DNA of 64,000 bases from Siphonodentalium dalli (GCA_032622095.1 CP136064.1:186042209-186106208); one strand, 5' to 3'. Counted from the first letter of the stretch, positions 46,861 through 60,100 are shown. Translations and numbers: made by a program. The notes: generated from the sequence alone by a model not told the origin.

Positions 46861-49800
46861 CTATGTGCACCTTCTGAGGCACAGGTGATGAATTATAGTA
46901 TTTTAATCTTATTTTAGGTCATAGATTATTATTAAAACCGTATAGCAAGGCATTATCGGATTGACAACTGAACACACGGCCAATTTAAAACTATATTGAA
47001 CGCTACTTGTTGCACTATGTCGTTGACTATGCCAAAATGGTGGTCCTCGAATATGAATAGTCCACTCTTATGTGGCTTGTGCACTATTCCACCTCTCCGA
47101 CCACAATTATGGCATAGTCAACTCGAAGCCATTCCTTATCTATATAACAGAGTATAGAGTTGTCTTAATTGATTTATAGTCGTTTTACTAACATGCTGAA
47201 CGTTTCCGCTGATATATTCAATTGTTGAATAATCAGTTAATTGAAATTAAAAGAGAAATATATCCTCGTGAAATTGTATACATGAATTCTGGCATCTGAA
47301 CGGCCAGCATTAGGCTGCGTAAAGCCTGCGATCATAGACTTGTAAACAATTTACATAGCTATATTGTGATTAGATAACTGGCGGCAAATGGCTATAGTGT
47401 TCTACATGTGTGTTATGAACGATAAACTACCTATAACATGTACATGCGCCAACATAGCTTAATTACAGCATGAGCAGTGCGATATGTAATTTCGTATGTT
47501 GTTCTGCAACTGAGAAGTGTCCATGTGAAAATAAGATCACAAATAGCCTATATTTCCATTGTTAAATTTAATTGTGACGAGAGTACAGAACTATTGACAT
47601 AAAAGTATGGCTCCATACAGTGAGCCCAGTAAGTAACGTCACGCATCTTTAGACACCATTTTAAGCAACCACGATGTTATTGATAATGCCATGAATCACT
47701 ATAATCTTGTTATACTCCCCTAGATATCATCACAACCCAAAAGGGTTGTTTTACGGTATTGAGTAAGCGACGCAAGTATAGTTGTGACGTCACTAATCTA
47801 TATAACCCGTCAACATGAATTGTTTTGTTTACATCCGGGCGATTCAGACCTATGGCCACCAGTGGTGGCCATAGGTATATTTCGTTTTTGTTTCAATGTT
47901 TAAACCTGGCATTGCCAGATAGCTTCTGTGGCTATTGAATGGTTTATTAAAACTTCTATAAAAAAATGTCTTTATATTTGACAATTTAGTTCTTATATTT
48001 CACTGGAATGTTCTTCTAAGTTGAGTTGTAAAACATACATATTCGATTTACAACATAAAATTCACCCTATGCAATTAGTTTTTGTTGCAATGGTTACGAA
48101 ATTACCAGTTAATAGCTTTGAACGACATTATTTTTTACAAATTTATCATGCAGACCACGAGTTCGACATGTCAATATTGCATCGATTTTAAACTTCGCGG
48201 TTACTAAAATGAAAATAGTAGAACAGCCAATCAGCGTCCAGTATTCTAATCGAGGTCAAGTCACAATGAATATTTAAATGAGGGGCCGTGCGACTTGTAA
48301 AAAAAAATGAAAAAAAGTTGGAATTATCGACAGATTTCTCCTCTATAGAAATTGATTACTGACAATGTGTTGATTTGTATGAGTAAATAAATTATTAGCC
48401 GACAAGAAATAACTACGTTCCAGATATTTAGTTGATCGTTTGACTGATTCTTAATGATAGTAAACTGTATGGGTGGTGAATTTAGAGACGCATGGCGTCC
48501 ATTGATACTGAGCCGGATCAAATCGAAAAAATACGCTCTCCGGAGACAATATTCGGTGGTTAAAATTTAATCAAATGCAACGTGTATGAATGTTTCTGAT
48601 GGGAGTTTGTGGTATTTATTGAAAGATGAATTCTTTGCCGATCCATCCGTGTATATATTGTTATCATTACTGGGGTGAATGGGCTAAATTTGTGCGACTC
48701 CCGAGCGATGGTGAAACGTTGAATTTCTACAGTGCCCCTTGTCTATATAATGTTCCATTAACGCGAAGAAGGCGCGTATAGAGGGTGGCGTATATGGGCA
48801 GTGCAAAAAGGGGGGGGGCGGACAGCGGAGCGCGTTACATGCCCCTGTGTCTGTGCAGACAGATCACCACGGCGATTTGACTTGTTCTGTTATTGTTCAA
48901 TTTTAAGTCTGTTTTCACCTGGACTGGTTAGACTTAGAGTTGCAACTGCAAGCGGCAAATTGTTCAGTCTACTAACTACTTCTCTAAATAGTAAATTTAA
49001 TTGTTAATATCAAACACTGTCAGGTCAAGCCTCAACATGGGTCAAGGAAATTAGAAAATGGACATTTTAGAGCTGACTGATTTACTAATTTACTATAGAC
49101 AGTATAGTTCAGTCACGAACCGTTGAACGTAGCGCGTAGCTGGAACTTGTGGAAGCAGTATTCGGTGAAAGCGGTCATGTGGCCTACTGATCTAATAATA
49201 TTAGGATTGTATTAGTCAATTTAGTGATTACAGATTAGTCAATTTAGTTATCAACGACTTCAGGCTCAGCCTCACCCACTCACTGTGAATGTGACTCAGG
49301 TCAAAATACAATTCTAGCCATCTAGTGATCTACAGAGCAGTCAGCACACAGATGTAACAAACATGTGAAGCCCAGTGAATTGGTGACTAACAAAGTGAGT
49401 CATTTATTTTCTTGTTGAATGAAGGAAAAGAAGAACATATCCCAATCCCACTTGGTCTCGGCACACTATGCACAGAGTTCATGCAGTGACTGGTGACAGG
49501 ATATTCTTTTGGGCCAACTTTCCATCTGTGTGTATGAATTCTGTTTCCTGTGATGGACACATCAAGTTAAATATAATAATTATAATGCACGGTGATTAGT
49601 TTTAGCATTCTCACATATTAAATAATTCATGATTTTAACACTGTGTTCTCGATTTAAACCTTAAACATTAAGCGGGAGCTTGACCAGCATGGCTAGCATA
49701 TATATTAACTAGTGGCTATTTGTGGAAAATTTATTAAATATAGCCCTGCGTACTTGCTATTGTCGACTTGACACATTGCGATTGGAATAATATGTATGTT

Positions 49801-50824
49801 AAATATAATAATTCCAGGCCAACTTAGTTGAACTGTCACGACCTTCTTGTTATACATGTACATGACTAATGAGGCAATCATATAAATGTTTAATCTAGTA
49901 GCATTTTCTCAGACCATGCCATGAATATATATATGTATCTATGCCCGACAAGAATGATATATTCCACCAGTACAAAGTTTTTGCTGTTGCGATAGGGAAG
50001 TAACTAGTACAGTTAATAAATTATGAAATACCTTTTATTAATAATGTGTGTCATAGAATGTGAAGATCCAACTTTGAAATGGCAAGATTTAAGTGACTTT
50101 GTGGTGGATTTTGCTTTGCGTCCCTTATACTAATGTCATTCCTCCCGGGCAATTATTAAACTGTTTATATACTATCAGATGCCTAACAATAGTGTCAGCA
50201 TGTGCCGCATGATTAGTAATTTTAGATAAAATTCTCAACGATCATTAAGTTTTTTCGCATAAAGACATATATAGAATTAAATTGGAAATAGAATTAAATA
50301 TCCATCAATATTGTTAATTTCAGTCTAGGTCTCCGCTATCACTATTATTGACCATCACAATGATTAGACATCTGAGAGTACGATATAAGCTCACAAAAGT
50401 CATGAACAAGCATGCAATCTCGAGCTGGGACCATCCTTAATACTTGTTTCTCATCATCTACTTCACAGAAGGGGTCACCCCTAAGTAGTAACTGTATAGG
50501 AAACACACCGAACATACAACTATTGCACAATGACATCAGTTTGTTTGATCTAAATTATTTAGCCCCAAAACAATAGTCATTTGGCAAATTATCTCATTCC
50601 GTTTCGAAGTGCCTGTCATCTACTGAAGTTGGATCCTACCGGGGCCATAAATTATGTCTCATTGAGTCATTGTGTCCCATCCATGTAAATCGCTGAAAAT
50701 CAAGCATACATACCCCTCTATAAATAAATCAGATGTGGCTATGTGAAATATGCAATAAATCCCCGTTTTCATAAAAATGTATTCAGTATTATATGTAAAT
50801 TTATCCAATAAAGATATTTTTCCC
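46861..50824. other. long gene-free stretch
   Basis: No coding exon was found. Small structures are an inverted pair GTTGACTATGCC at 47031 and GGCATAGTCAAC near 47118, and a perfect hairpin ACCTATGGCCACCA-G-TGGTGGCCATAGGT at 47848-47876. A G9 run lies at 48810-48818. Confidence 0.4.
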
Positions 50825-52101
50825 TTAACTCATTGAGTGCCAGGTCTCCTGAGGGGAATCGATATCTGTACGCCAGGTCTCCTGGGAACAAATAACATTA
50901 TTCACACTAACTATATATTTAGTTTGACTATTCAATATAGGACAGAATCGAATTGACAGCAGGCATTGCTAGTATAGGCCCTATCCATGACCTGCTTTTA
51001 AACTCCATGTCCGGTACTCGGGGGTCATCATAGGTAAAAAAATTCATGTTGCCATGGCAACGAGGACTTAAAATTGACACCGATTGACTGAAATCACAAA
51101 GTTGTTGTTTTGTGTGGCCATCTAAATAATTTATTCAGTGTAGTTTTAGACATTAATTTTGCTGGTGGAATAACATAGCATTTTAGATAGAATCCGGGGG
51201 GGGGGGGGTAATCGGTGTGACTAAACGAATTTTGTGAATGAGATGACGTTTACAATGAACACTCTCAGAGAAAAGCAGATTATTAAATTGAAAACTATTT
51301 GGAAATGTATTGTTTCGTTCTTTTTGGCCTATAATAGTCGCACTTGCCGCGGTGGGACGTACTTCCAGTTTGTACTGTATCTAGGTGACAATGCCACATA
51401 TTAGTACATCGGATTAACCCGGTGACGATTATATCCGATTCAGCGCATCGACTTCCCCCCCCCCCTTCCATACCAAATTTCAGTTCGATATCGTAAATAA
51501 TGTAAGAGCAATATACTGACAATTTTTTTCTATAGTAAATTCTCATTGTAATTTGGCGAACCCCTTAAGGTACAGAGTTTGATTGACATATTGTGTACGT
51601 TGTCGACATCAGCGTTCCTGTGTCGTTTGGTGTCAAACCAAGTTTACGATGGATCAGGGCATGCCCGACTTTATAGGAATCGACCTTTACGCAATTAAAA
51701 TCGGTTTCCAATTAACAGATATGTACGCTGTATCCGTTGACCTCTTAGAGAGTTTGAACTCTGCAGGTCTAAGTCACGCCCACATATCATTTCACCACCT
51801 GTTTTCATACGACTGTATCTCCTAAACGCCTCGACATGCGGAGCTGCCTGATGCGTCATTTGAACGGAGACATGCTGGGCTATACCCCGATGTACAAGTT
51901 GAATCTGCGCATGCGCGTATATACAGACCCCCCCCCCCCCCTTGAAAATTAAACAAACGCTTCTCCCAAAATGTGACTTGTAGTATGCAGGGTTCTAATC
52001 ATGTGCAAACAGATTGAAATTGTGAGATTGGATTAGAAGGCAGAATGTTACAAACGGTGTGTGTCGACGAGTTATCTCGTCGCCGGCGCTCAATGAGTTA
52101 A
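50825..52101. mobile_element. TTAA element, family T4, 1.28 kb
   Basis: It begins TTAACTCATTGAGTGCCAGG and ends CCGGCGCTCAATGAGTTAA (TTAA 50825-50828 and 52098-52101). The ends are inverted over about 17 bp. The 80-codon frame at 51583-51825 shows no transposase motif. G/C runs lie at 51196-51208, 51455-51465 and 51928-51941. An NRF1-type site, TGCGCATGCGCG, is at 51906-51917. The right TTAA is shared with the next element. Confidence 0.7.
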
Positions 52102-52549
52102 AGGTCCTCAATCCGAATCAATAGTCCCCATATCATCAGATTCCAACAACAACAACAAGATTTTTTGAAATGCCGCTTCAGTTGACAGAATCGATTAATT
52201 GCTCGAAAATAATGCTAACCGCAGTCAATTATAGCATAAAATTGACAAAAACCTGTAATTTATCAACTTTTTGCTCAACGAATATTGCTGGTTTGTCAAA
52301 CATCTGACACACACATAAAAACCACTTGTTTTAGAGCTATCCATCTTCATCTGCAATTTGGTCAGAGAAAGTATTCTCGTCTGCTGTTTGCTGGGCCACG
52401 TAAAATTAAAATGATAGATTTTAAAAATCGGTATCTGACCACTCTGAGCTTTGATGTTGTGGGTTCCTCGACTTGAATCAAATATTTTTCACCTCCGAAT
52501 TCAAGGAAATAGTAATCTGCGAGGGTTAATTCGGATTGAGTACCTTTAA
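52098..52549. mobile_element. TTAA MITE, family T3, copy 2
   Basis: It begins TTAAAGGTCCTCAATCCG and ends CGGATTGAGTACCTTTAA. It is colinear with 31180-31665, including the AACAACAACAA block and TCGACTTGAATCAAATATTT. Confidence 0.8.
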
Positions 52550-53003
52550 AATTGCAAAAATTAAATTAAATAATTTTGCCTTGAAAATTGGTCGCTTGGC
52601 CGGATTCAACCTTCACCTGATGATTGCATTTTGAAGAAATATAGTAACATGTGCTATATGGCTGATATCTCTCGACTGGCGCCATGGATATTGGTCTGGA
52701 AATTAGAGAAATATTAGAGGCAATATCTCACTCTGACACATGTCTAACTGTGGCCCACATTCCTCTATATCTGGTGCTGCAACATATTATCGTGCAAATA
52801 GGTTTATTGGTACCTAAATATTCACATATGTTCATATTTTTTTTATTCATTTAAATTTGTTTAAATCAAAATTTAGAAAAACTAACGCCATTATACACTC
52901 TAGCAGGGCACCCTGAGTCACCACACCAAATTTCGTTGAAATCTGTGCACCAAAATTAACAAAGACATGTTGGTCTCAACTTTACTCCAGTCTTATATAT
53001 GTA
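52550..53003. other. gene-free stretch
   Basis: Nothing was recognised. Confidence 0.35.
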
Positions 53004-53918
53004 CTAGAAGGTGACCCGACTTCGTCCGGGCTTTGACCTTGAATTGTCTATTTTGAAGGCCAAGGTCAAGTGGGGTCACGATTTGACCCGTCCAATACAC
53101 AGTGCCCGAACAAAAGTACCCGACAAAAGTACCCGTCGAAATCCATCCGGTTTTACCCGATTTGACCTTGAATTGACCATTTTGAAGGTCAAGGTCAGGT
53201 GGGGTCAAACACCAACACCCCAAAAATGGTGGAAATTGGCCCAGCGGATACCGGGAAATCGGCCCAGCGGATACCGAGATACCCTCTGCATCAAATTTCG
53301 TCCGTAAAAATCCGACAGTTTAACCCGATTTGATTTTCACTCAAGTATATAAACGCGCCTCATATACACACGCTCATTAATTATCAAGTTTCAACGTAAA
53401 GATAAATTACCATCGGTGCCCGAGATATCGCCAAGACGTCTGAAACAGTCAAATGCATCGGCCGGTTAAGCGTTAACGTGATCTAACGTTATGACCTCTA
53501 ACGACGTCATAGAAGTTACGCATTGTTTTTATCCTGATGGAAGATAGTACCACTTCTTCTTGATAATTGAGGCAGATAACTAAAACAGATACATACGCAT
53601 TATATATCGTTGGAAAGAGGAAACACGAAAGATTCTCACAGTGTCATTATTATGACTGGCATTTTATTATTCGCGCTGTTTCGAATCGAGTTGTAAGCAC
53701 CGAACTCAAATGAAAGTCCCGTAACACAGCGTAAAAACAGATTTGACATCGGCACGTGAAAAGTTGACCTCGGATCTGAAAATTAATAGGCCTATGTTAC
53801 TCCTGGCCCGAAAATACCCCCACATACCAAGTTTCATCGAAATCGGCTCGGCCGTTTTCGAGTCCAACGATTACAGACACACACACACACACACAGATCT
53901 TCCAAAATATATAATAGA
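53004..53918 (-). mobile_element. non-autonomous Helitron H1
   Basis: On the - strand it starts TCTATTATATATTTTGG at 53918, passes a (TG)n microsatellite, and ends in the hairpin GCCCGGACGAAGTCGGG, TCACCTT, CTAG (53004-53007) and T. Its first base directly follows the CTAG of Helitron H2. It has no coding capacity. It is similar in plan to the bivalve pearl/HINE elements. Confidence 0.75.
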
Positions 53919-54009
53919 CTAGCCGATGAGCCCGACGTTGTCCGGGCTATTCAAAAACCAATTTTCAAGTCGATAGCTCTACCCAGCCTGACGTTGTCGG
54001 GCTATTCAA

Positions 54010-54460
54010 AAACCAAATTTCAAGTCGATAGCTGTATCAGTTGCCTAGATCTGGTCTGCGCATGCGCGAAGCTGGCGTCGCACGGTCTCGGCGACCCGAT
54101 AAAATTCCTATCCGGGGCAAGATACATTCACATAGCAAATTTCAAGTCGATAGCTCCACCCGTTTCCGAGATCTCGTCTGCGCATGCGCGAAGCTGGCGT
54201 CGCACGGGCTCGGCGACCCGATAAAATTCGTATCCGGGGCAAGATACATTCACATAGCAAATTTCAAGTCGATAGCTCCACCCGTTTCCGAGATCTCGTC
54301 TGCGCATGCGCGAAGCTGGCGTCGAACGGGCCCGGCGACCCGATAAAATTCGTATCCGGGGCAAGATACATTCACATACCAAATTTCAAGTCGATAGCTC
54401 CACCCGTTTCCAAGATCTCGTCTGCGCATGCGCGAAGCGGGCGCCGCACGGGCTCGCCAA
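54010..54460. repeat. 122-bp tandem repeat inside H2, about 3.7 copies
   Basis: CAAGTCGATAGCT occurs at 54021, 54143, 54265 and 54387, spaced exactly 122 bp apart. 122 is not a multiple of 3, so the overlapping long open frames in several phases are by-products. Confidence 0.85.
54057..54434. promoter_or_regulatory. four NRF1-type palindromes, one per monomer
   Basis: TGCGCATGCGCG at 54057, 54179, 54301 and 54423 matches the NRF1 consensus YGCGCAYGCGCR at all 12 positions. Binding is not shown. Confidence 0.45.
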
Positions 54461-54654
54461 TACGACATCGTCCACCGCCTGGTCAAACTACACACTCGTA
54501 CCAAGTTTCGTCCCGATCGGTCGAGAATCGTAGATTTGTATCAATGACAGACAAACATACAGACAGACAGACAGACAGAGGTCTTCAAAATATATATGAG
54601 ATATATATATTTATCACATAATTTGGCCATAAAAGCAGTTTCATAATTATCGGT

Positions 54655-54945
54655 AATAGACACGTTTAATATCAGCGCGTGCGATGACGTCACGGCGTTC
54701 TTCAGATAACTTGCGATCGCTGTAGTGTATGATTGTTGTTTTCGATGAATATTTCGCGTTGCTTCGGGTTTATTTGATCATGTGATAAAAGGCATCTCAC
54801 ACTCGTCCTATTTTATACGTAATTTATCAACCTCGTCCTCTAAATTCTATTTGAGCCTCGGTAAACCTCGGCTCAAATCGAATTTAGTGAACTCGGTTGA
54901 TAAATTCCGTATAAAATAGGAACTCATGTGAGATCCTCTATATAT
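54655..54945 (-). repeat. foldback repeat family R6, copy 2
   Basis: An inverted copy of 12866-13142: AGCGCGTGCGATGACGTCA at the left, CTCATGTGAGATCCTCTATA at the right. Confidence 0.65.
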
Positions 54946-55760
54946 AAACAGTCCCATGAAACATGTAATACAGTTATTGATGGACGTGTCATGGGCTCTT
55001 CATACATGATCGGGTTCATTATTCCGAAGGTTCTATATTCCGAAGGGTCGCTATTCCAAAGGTTCTTATTCAGAATGTTCGCTATTCTGAAGGTTTGCTA
55101 TTCTGGGCGTATTTAACCAGAAAAGATGGACAACACTAATACCAAGTATATAGTTATTATTACCACGATTTTACAGTTATCCATATTTATCTGGAAGACC
55201 GCCCGTTTTACCTCGTCCTTCTGGCACGATCAGGCACAGAAACAATAAAAATAGCAAACTGCAAAGATCGATATCTAATTACTCTGAGCTTTGATGGGTG
55301 GGTTCCTCGACTCTAATCAAATATTTTTTTCCCACCGAAGCCAAAGAAAGAGTTATTTAGGAGCGTCTTATCGGATTGAGTACATTTAAGTTATTTCCTT
55401 CATAAAAAGAGTTTTATGATAAAGAACCCTCTCAATACTTTAGAATATAGAATGAAACTTCAAAATAACAAGTTATAAAAACCTGAATATCGAGGAATAT
55501 AGAGAACCTTGGGAATAGCGAACCTTCGGTATAATGAACCTTGGGAATAGCGAACCTTTGGACATAGAGTGACATGTCGCCGTCCTACGGTCCATACGTA
55601 CTGGCTTGATCGTATATCCCAAGTTGGCCAGAAATACAGGCACTCCTATGAAACATACATTTATCATTTTATAGATGGACGTACGTGTTTTGGGTTGTCC
55701 ATACGTACTGACGTAATCATATTACACCATATAGTTCTGACTGGGAAATATTTTTAACAT
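54946..55760. repeat. composite repeat with mirrored GGTTCGCTATTCC arrays
   Basis: Short tandem units (CCGAAGGTTC.CTATT) at 55020-55105 are mirrored at 55490-55570 (GAATAGCGAACCTT). Outside them CCCATGAAACAT..GATGGACGTG at 54952 recurs directly at 55646. A T3 MITE end lies between the arrays. Confidence 0.55.
55250..55389. mobile_element. TTAA MITE, family T3, right end only
   Basis: It runs from AGATCGATATCTAATTACTC to CGGATTGAGTACATTTAA, colinear with the right half of 31180-31665. Confidence 0.65.
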
Positions 55761-57274
55761 TGAAACATTAACGCAGGTAATATATTTCTTAGTAAATGTC
55801 TGTTCGTTAATAGCAACCACCAAGGGTGCTTATACCTAAGGCAGGTGAATGACGTCATATAATTTTTTCTAATCCATCAGTGATTTTTCAAGATCGCGGG
55901 TATAGATTCTGGAAAAATTGCCACGTCCCTTCCGGTTAGCAACCGTGTTGAGATTGTAAAAAACGCGGAATTGGAAATGAAGCATCGCGATAGAAATGAA
56001 TTCACAATTTACGAAGAATTCACTTGTGATTTAAGTCTATTAATTTCATTTAGACCAATTTCGTTGGTCAGCTTAATGAAAACGAAAAATGAAGAAGTCA
56101 TGACGATAATCCAGACAAGATTTTACAATCCACGACACGTCTTGTCAATTTGGCATATCGTCTCCGTCGTGACCACTGCATGATGTTACGTAAATTATTC
56201 TTAGCGTTATGTCGCCGTAAAAATGCAAATTTGAGGCACATCATGATTGTGTGGTTACTCCACTACGTGTCACGTACGATTCATATTAATATATATCACA
56301 ATATAGACGAAGGTATCAGATCGATAGCCCATGCTTTATCAGACTTTTGTGAGCCCATTTCGCTTTACAATCATTAAATTTCCGCGGATTACCAATTTCA
56401 AAGTTTATCGCGAAATCGGCCCAAAAAAACTTGGCTAAATCATCTAATATGACTAATATCTATAGCTGGGACCTTCACCTATACTGTGAGATATATTATT
56501 AGGAACAGGTATTAACTCTTTTGCTGTCATCGCGCCACATGGACATACACACCAGACAGTGAGTGCCAAGCATTATGGATGTAAATACAAGTATTTTGTA
56601 TAATATGTGTAATCCAATGACTATCAGGTAATTATTGATGTATTTAGTTGAAACTTCACTGGTTGGTACATTTGGCAATGACCTATCACCAGCCGCCGTG
56701 GAAACCAATTCAAGGTCATAGGGGGTCACATGGTCACGTGACATTCACGGCCATCTTGGATTTGCTTTAATTTATGTTTTTCGGCATTTTTTTTAATCAT
56801 AGTATTACCGTAGTTAAACTATGGTAGTTCATAGATGCATAGTATTTTATACTGTACTGTAGTAAAACCATACTAATCTGCAGTTTAACATTGTATATTA
56901 TATATATAGTAATACACTAGAGTAGTTTAGTATTACTACTGTACATAAAACTATTGCATTTTTTCAAAAGGAACACTTATTTGTATTTTCCATTCATCGA
57001 TCGCATCCCACCAAAAGTGAATTTGTCAACGGTATGTTCTGGCTTGGACTGCATCTACTCAGGGAACTTCAGGAGTAGCATGACCATGGTTAACCTTTCT
57101 TCAAAACTGTCAGCGCACGCCATCACTCGATTGAAAATAACCGAACCCCCTTCGTAATGTAACAAAACAATATAATTACATCCGTTATACAAGATGCACC
57201 CCCAAATTCGCATAAATGCGCTGTTGGCAGCGAATGGGTAACTCGCATTTATGCGAGATTGGAAGCGAAAGACA
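55761..57274. other. gene-free stretch
   Basis: No coding exon was found. At 56800-56950 diverged TAGTAAAACCATACTA-like units occur in both polarities. Confidence 0.35.
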
Positions 57275-57479
57275 CTTTCAGTGCCAAGAGTCCGATTTTT
57301 GTATCAACCCATATTTCCTTGATCATTTTTCAAATTTATTGATTATAATAATGTGATACATTGATGGAAAGAGTTCTAAGAGCTCTTTCCATCAATGTAT
57401 CACATTATTATAATCAATAAATTTGAAAAATGATCAAGGAAATATGGGTTGATACAAAAATCGGACTTGGCACTGAAAG
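57275..57479. repeat. near-perfect foldback palindrome
   Basis: Arms of about 100 bp meet at GAAAGAGTTCTAAGAGCTC. The left arm differs from the right by a 2-base insertion (CCAAGAGTCCG against CCAAGTCCG) and little else. The right end reads GGCACTGAAAGGGTTAAC, similar to the TTAA MITE ends. Confidence 0.8.
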
Positions 57480-57599
57480 GGTTAACAAAGAAATGTATAT
57501 TATGGTATTGTTTAATATTATTAAGTTCCCCGTCTGAACCTCAAAATGTTACCATGACTGTATTGAACTGGTGGAATGTGATCTCTACGTCGTATCCCG

Positions 57600-57955
57600 A
57601 GAATACCTATTCATGGAATGGTCTACCACGATGTGAGAAATCATTTCCCCCATAATGGCTCCCAGAATGCAACACAATTCAAATTAGTTTATTTTCAATT
57701 GAAGGGGAATACCTCTATATCTAAATATATAGAGTTTATTGCCCTACCATTGAAAAAAATCGACTTCGTGCAGAAACTTTAGCTCATAACAGACGCCGAT
57801 ATCTCAACAAAAACAACATGTTCATAATGTATTTCATCGAATAAGTTGAAAATACAATTTTATGGAGCTTCCTCTTTCAAATAGTATATAGTGTGGCATA
57901 TATTTTATATAATGTGATCTGGGGGTTCGAAAATTAAGTGGGCCTTTAAAGCTTA
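57600..57955 (-). repeat. dispersed repeat R8, copy 2
   Basis: An inverted relative of 46560-46860. It ends AAGTGGGCCTTTAAAG; the same end, inverted, occurs at 45760-45776. Confidence 0.5.
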
Positions 57956-58785
57956 GAGATTTTTTAAATGCTACAACAAACTTTAAGGGAAGTATAAGGT
58001 TATGGTACACGCGAGTGTGTGAGGCACTGGCTCAATTCGATATGTTCATTGTTTCGTATTTGCATGTTACGGTTGGAATGCACACTGGGCGTGTGTCTCA
58101 ACTCAGATCAAGCTTGGAACATTTACATGTATACATTCAGTATATATATGTATTGAATTTACTTCATTTCCACATGCACCCTTGTCAAAAATTACTTGCA
58201 CGTAAGACCATGATTCGGTTAAATGAAAAGGCTCTCCTAAATATGAACAGCATGGGCCGTATTGCAGTATATTTATTTTCTTACAATTGCACTGAGAATA
58301 TGAATCTGCTCTTGTATTATCTGTGTTTTGTCTGTCGTCTGCTTTGTACTACCTACAAACTAATAATAGACCGTTCCAATCTATACTTTTATAACTGAAT
58401 GGGAGAATCCATTTAGTATGGACAGGATTAACTAGGTGAGATAATTCATACCTCAGAATTAGGTGACATGTTTTTGACCAGGTACAATATATCTAAAAAC
58501 TAATTTAAATCAAACTGTAGTTGAATCCTTATGAAAATAACAAAAAAACAGAAATATAATGTGATCGAGTACACCCACTGGTTTATTAATTCCAATTGAT
58601 TCACTTTGGTAGAGAACATTATATTCTTTTGAAATCCACGAAATGCCATTTTGAAGGCAGTGTCCAAAATTGCTATGATTTAATATTTGCCAACAAGAGA
58701 GGTGTTCTAGCTTTCTGATGAATTCAAAAGTTTGAAGGTTAAGATTCAATTCTGGAAGAATAAGTTTCTGAAAAATGTGCCTATA
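57956..58785. other. gene-free stretch, may include the calmodulin 3' end
   Basis: The nearest AATAAA downstream of the calmodulin stop on the - strand is at 58582-58587, about 810 bp away. No other gene is seen. Confidence 0.35.
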
Positions 58786-58865
58786 GGAGACTCGCATAAA
58801 TTAGAGAATGCATTGGCACAGGGTTTTCGCAAAATATCAGGAGGCTCCAGTCATGGAAGGGTTAA
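58786..58865. mobile_element. TTAA MITE fragment, same family as 60669-61130
   Basis: It reads GAGAATGCATTGGCACAGGG to CATGGAAGGGTTAA (TTAA 58862-58865). It corresponds to one end only. Confidence 0.55.
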
Positions 58866-59398
58866 CTGAATGTGTGATTACATGCAGTAATCAGGGGTCT
58901 GCGCGAAATTAATGCAATTCTGGTCTTATTTTAATCTAAACTGATCCCACGTTGGCCCTATATCGAATTTTAAATACGTTTAATATCAAGCTAGTTTCAT
59001 GAAACGATTGGTAAGAGAGAAGTGAACTGAAACACACAATTGTTGTTCTTATATTGTGCATTTAAATGGAAGTAGTTTGGCACTGGAAAATGTTAATGGA
59101 TGGACTTGATCTATGTCTCTATGCGGAAAATCTTGATGAATCCACAACTCAATGTAAATTGACTGATTTAGTTCTCAAGACTCGTCTGCAGACTTCCCTC
59201 GGTTCTGTGTTGCGCTTCAATCACGATCACTTGTGCACATGCACACAGCGTCCTCAGTGGTCAATCTTTTAGTGATGATATTTTTTGCACCGCCCTCATA
59301 AGTGAATTCCACAACATGCACCACCATGCAGCTCTTAGACTCCGTGCATGGAAGAAACCCAACTGTGTTGATCGTGTTCTATTGACCATATATACTCT

Positions 59399-59427
59399 CT
59401 ATTTGCCCATCATCATCGCGACGAACT
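59399..59427 (-). CDS. CaM: calmodulin, last coding exon
   Basis: A 29-nt coding end after acceptor TTTGTTCTTCAG. Joined to the exon ending at 59842 it gives YEEFVAMMMGK and TAG (59399-59401). Animal calmodulins end EFV.MMT(S/A)K with the intron at this same place, so the position is right and the last residues differ (MMMGK). It was found by splicing logic, as the exon is too short for an open-frame search. The acceptor and donor phases agree. Confidence 0.85.
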
Positions 59428-59836
59428 CTGAAGAACAAATGCAAGAAACGTAGTCTCACAGGAGAACACAACGTACACGTTTGATACAACCTAAAACCCC
59501 GCGTTACATGCAGTATCGCTGTGTCATGATCGCGTGGCAGCTAGGGGTAGTATAACCCAAGGTCAATTCAAGGATGAATCAGGACCATGAACTTATTCGC
59601 GAAAGACGCCGCCACGATTATCTATATATACGCTATAGAATGTATCGCACACAGTTTTGTTAATGGGGGTCGCAGTTTCCACTCGAATATGCAGCTACAA
59701 AACGTCGCGTGTGTGTAGACGAACATGGTGTACCCCACAAAAATCGACTTTCGACTATATATGTACATTAGATTCTTTAAAATTTAACAAAAAAACTTGC
59801 ACAAGTAGCATTTCATATAGCTATTAATAACATTTA

Positions 59837-60100
<264 letters not shown>

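Larger units (their letters stand above)
53919..54601 (-). mobile_element. non-autonomous Helitron H2 with tandem monomers
   Basis: On the - strand it starts TCTCATATATATTTTGAAG at 54601 after an A, then a (CTGT)n microsatellite and 122-bp monomers. It ends in the hairpin GCCCGGACAACGTCGGGC, TCATCGG and CTAG (53919-53922). A second, partial copy of the hairpin lies at 53985-54005. The 5' ends of H1 and H2 align, so they are one family. Confidence 0.75.

Noticed and set aside
54041-54621. Overlapping long frames on both strands with repeated peptide text
   Set aside because: They are produced by the 122-bp tandem repeat of Helitron H2; 122 is not divisible by 3, so every phase gives the same peptides.
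55971-56377. Two + strand frames of 70-75 codons
   Set aside because: No domain, splice context or repeat relation; consistent with chance.
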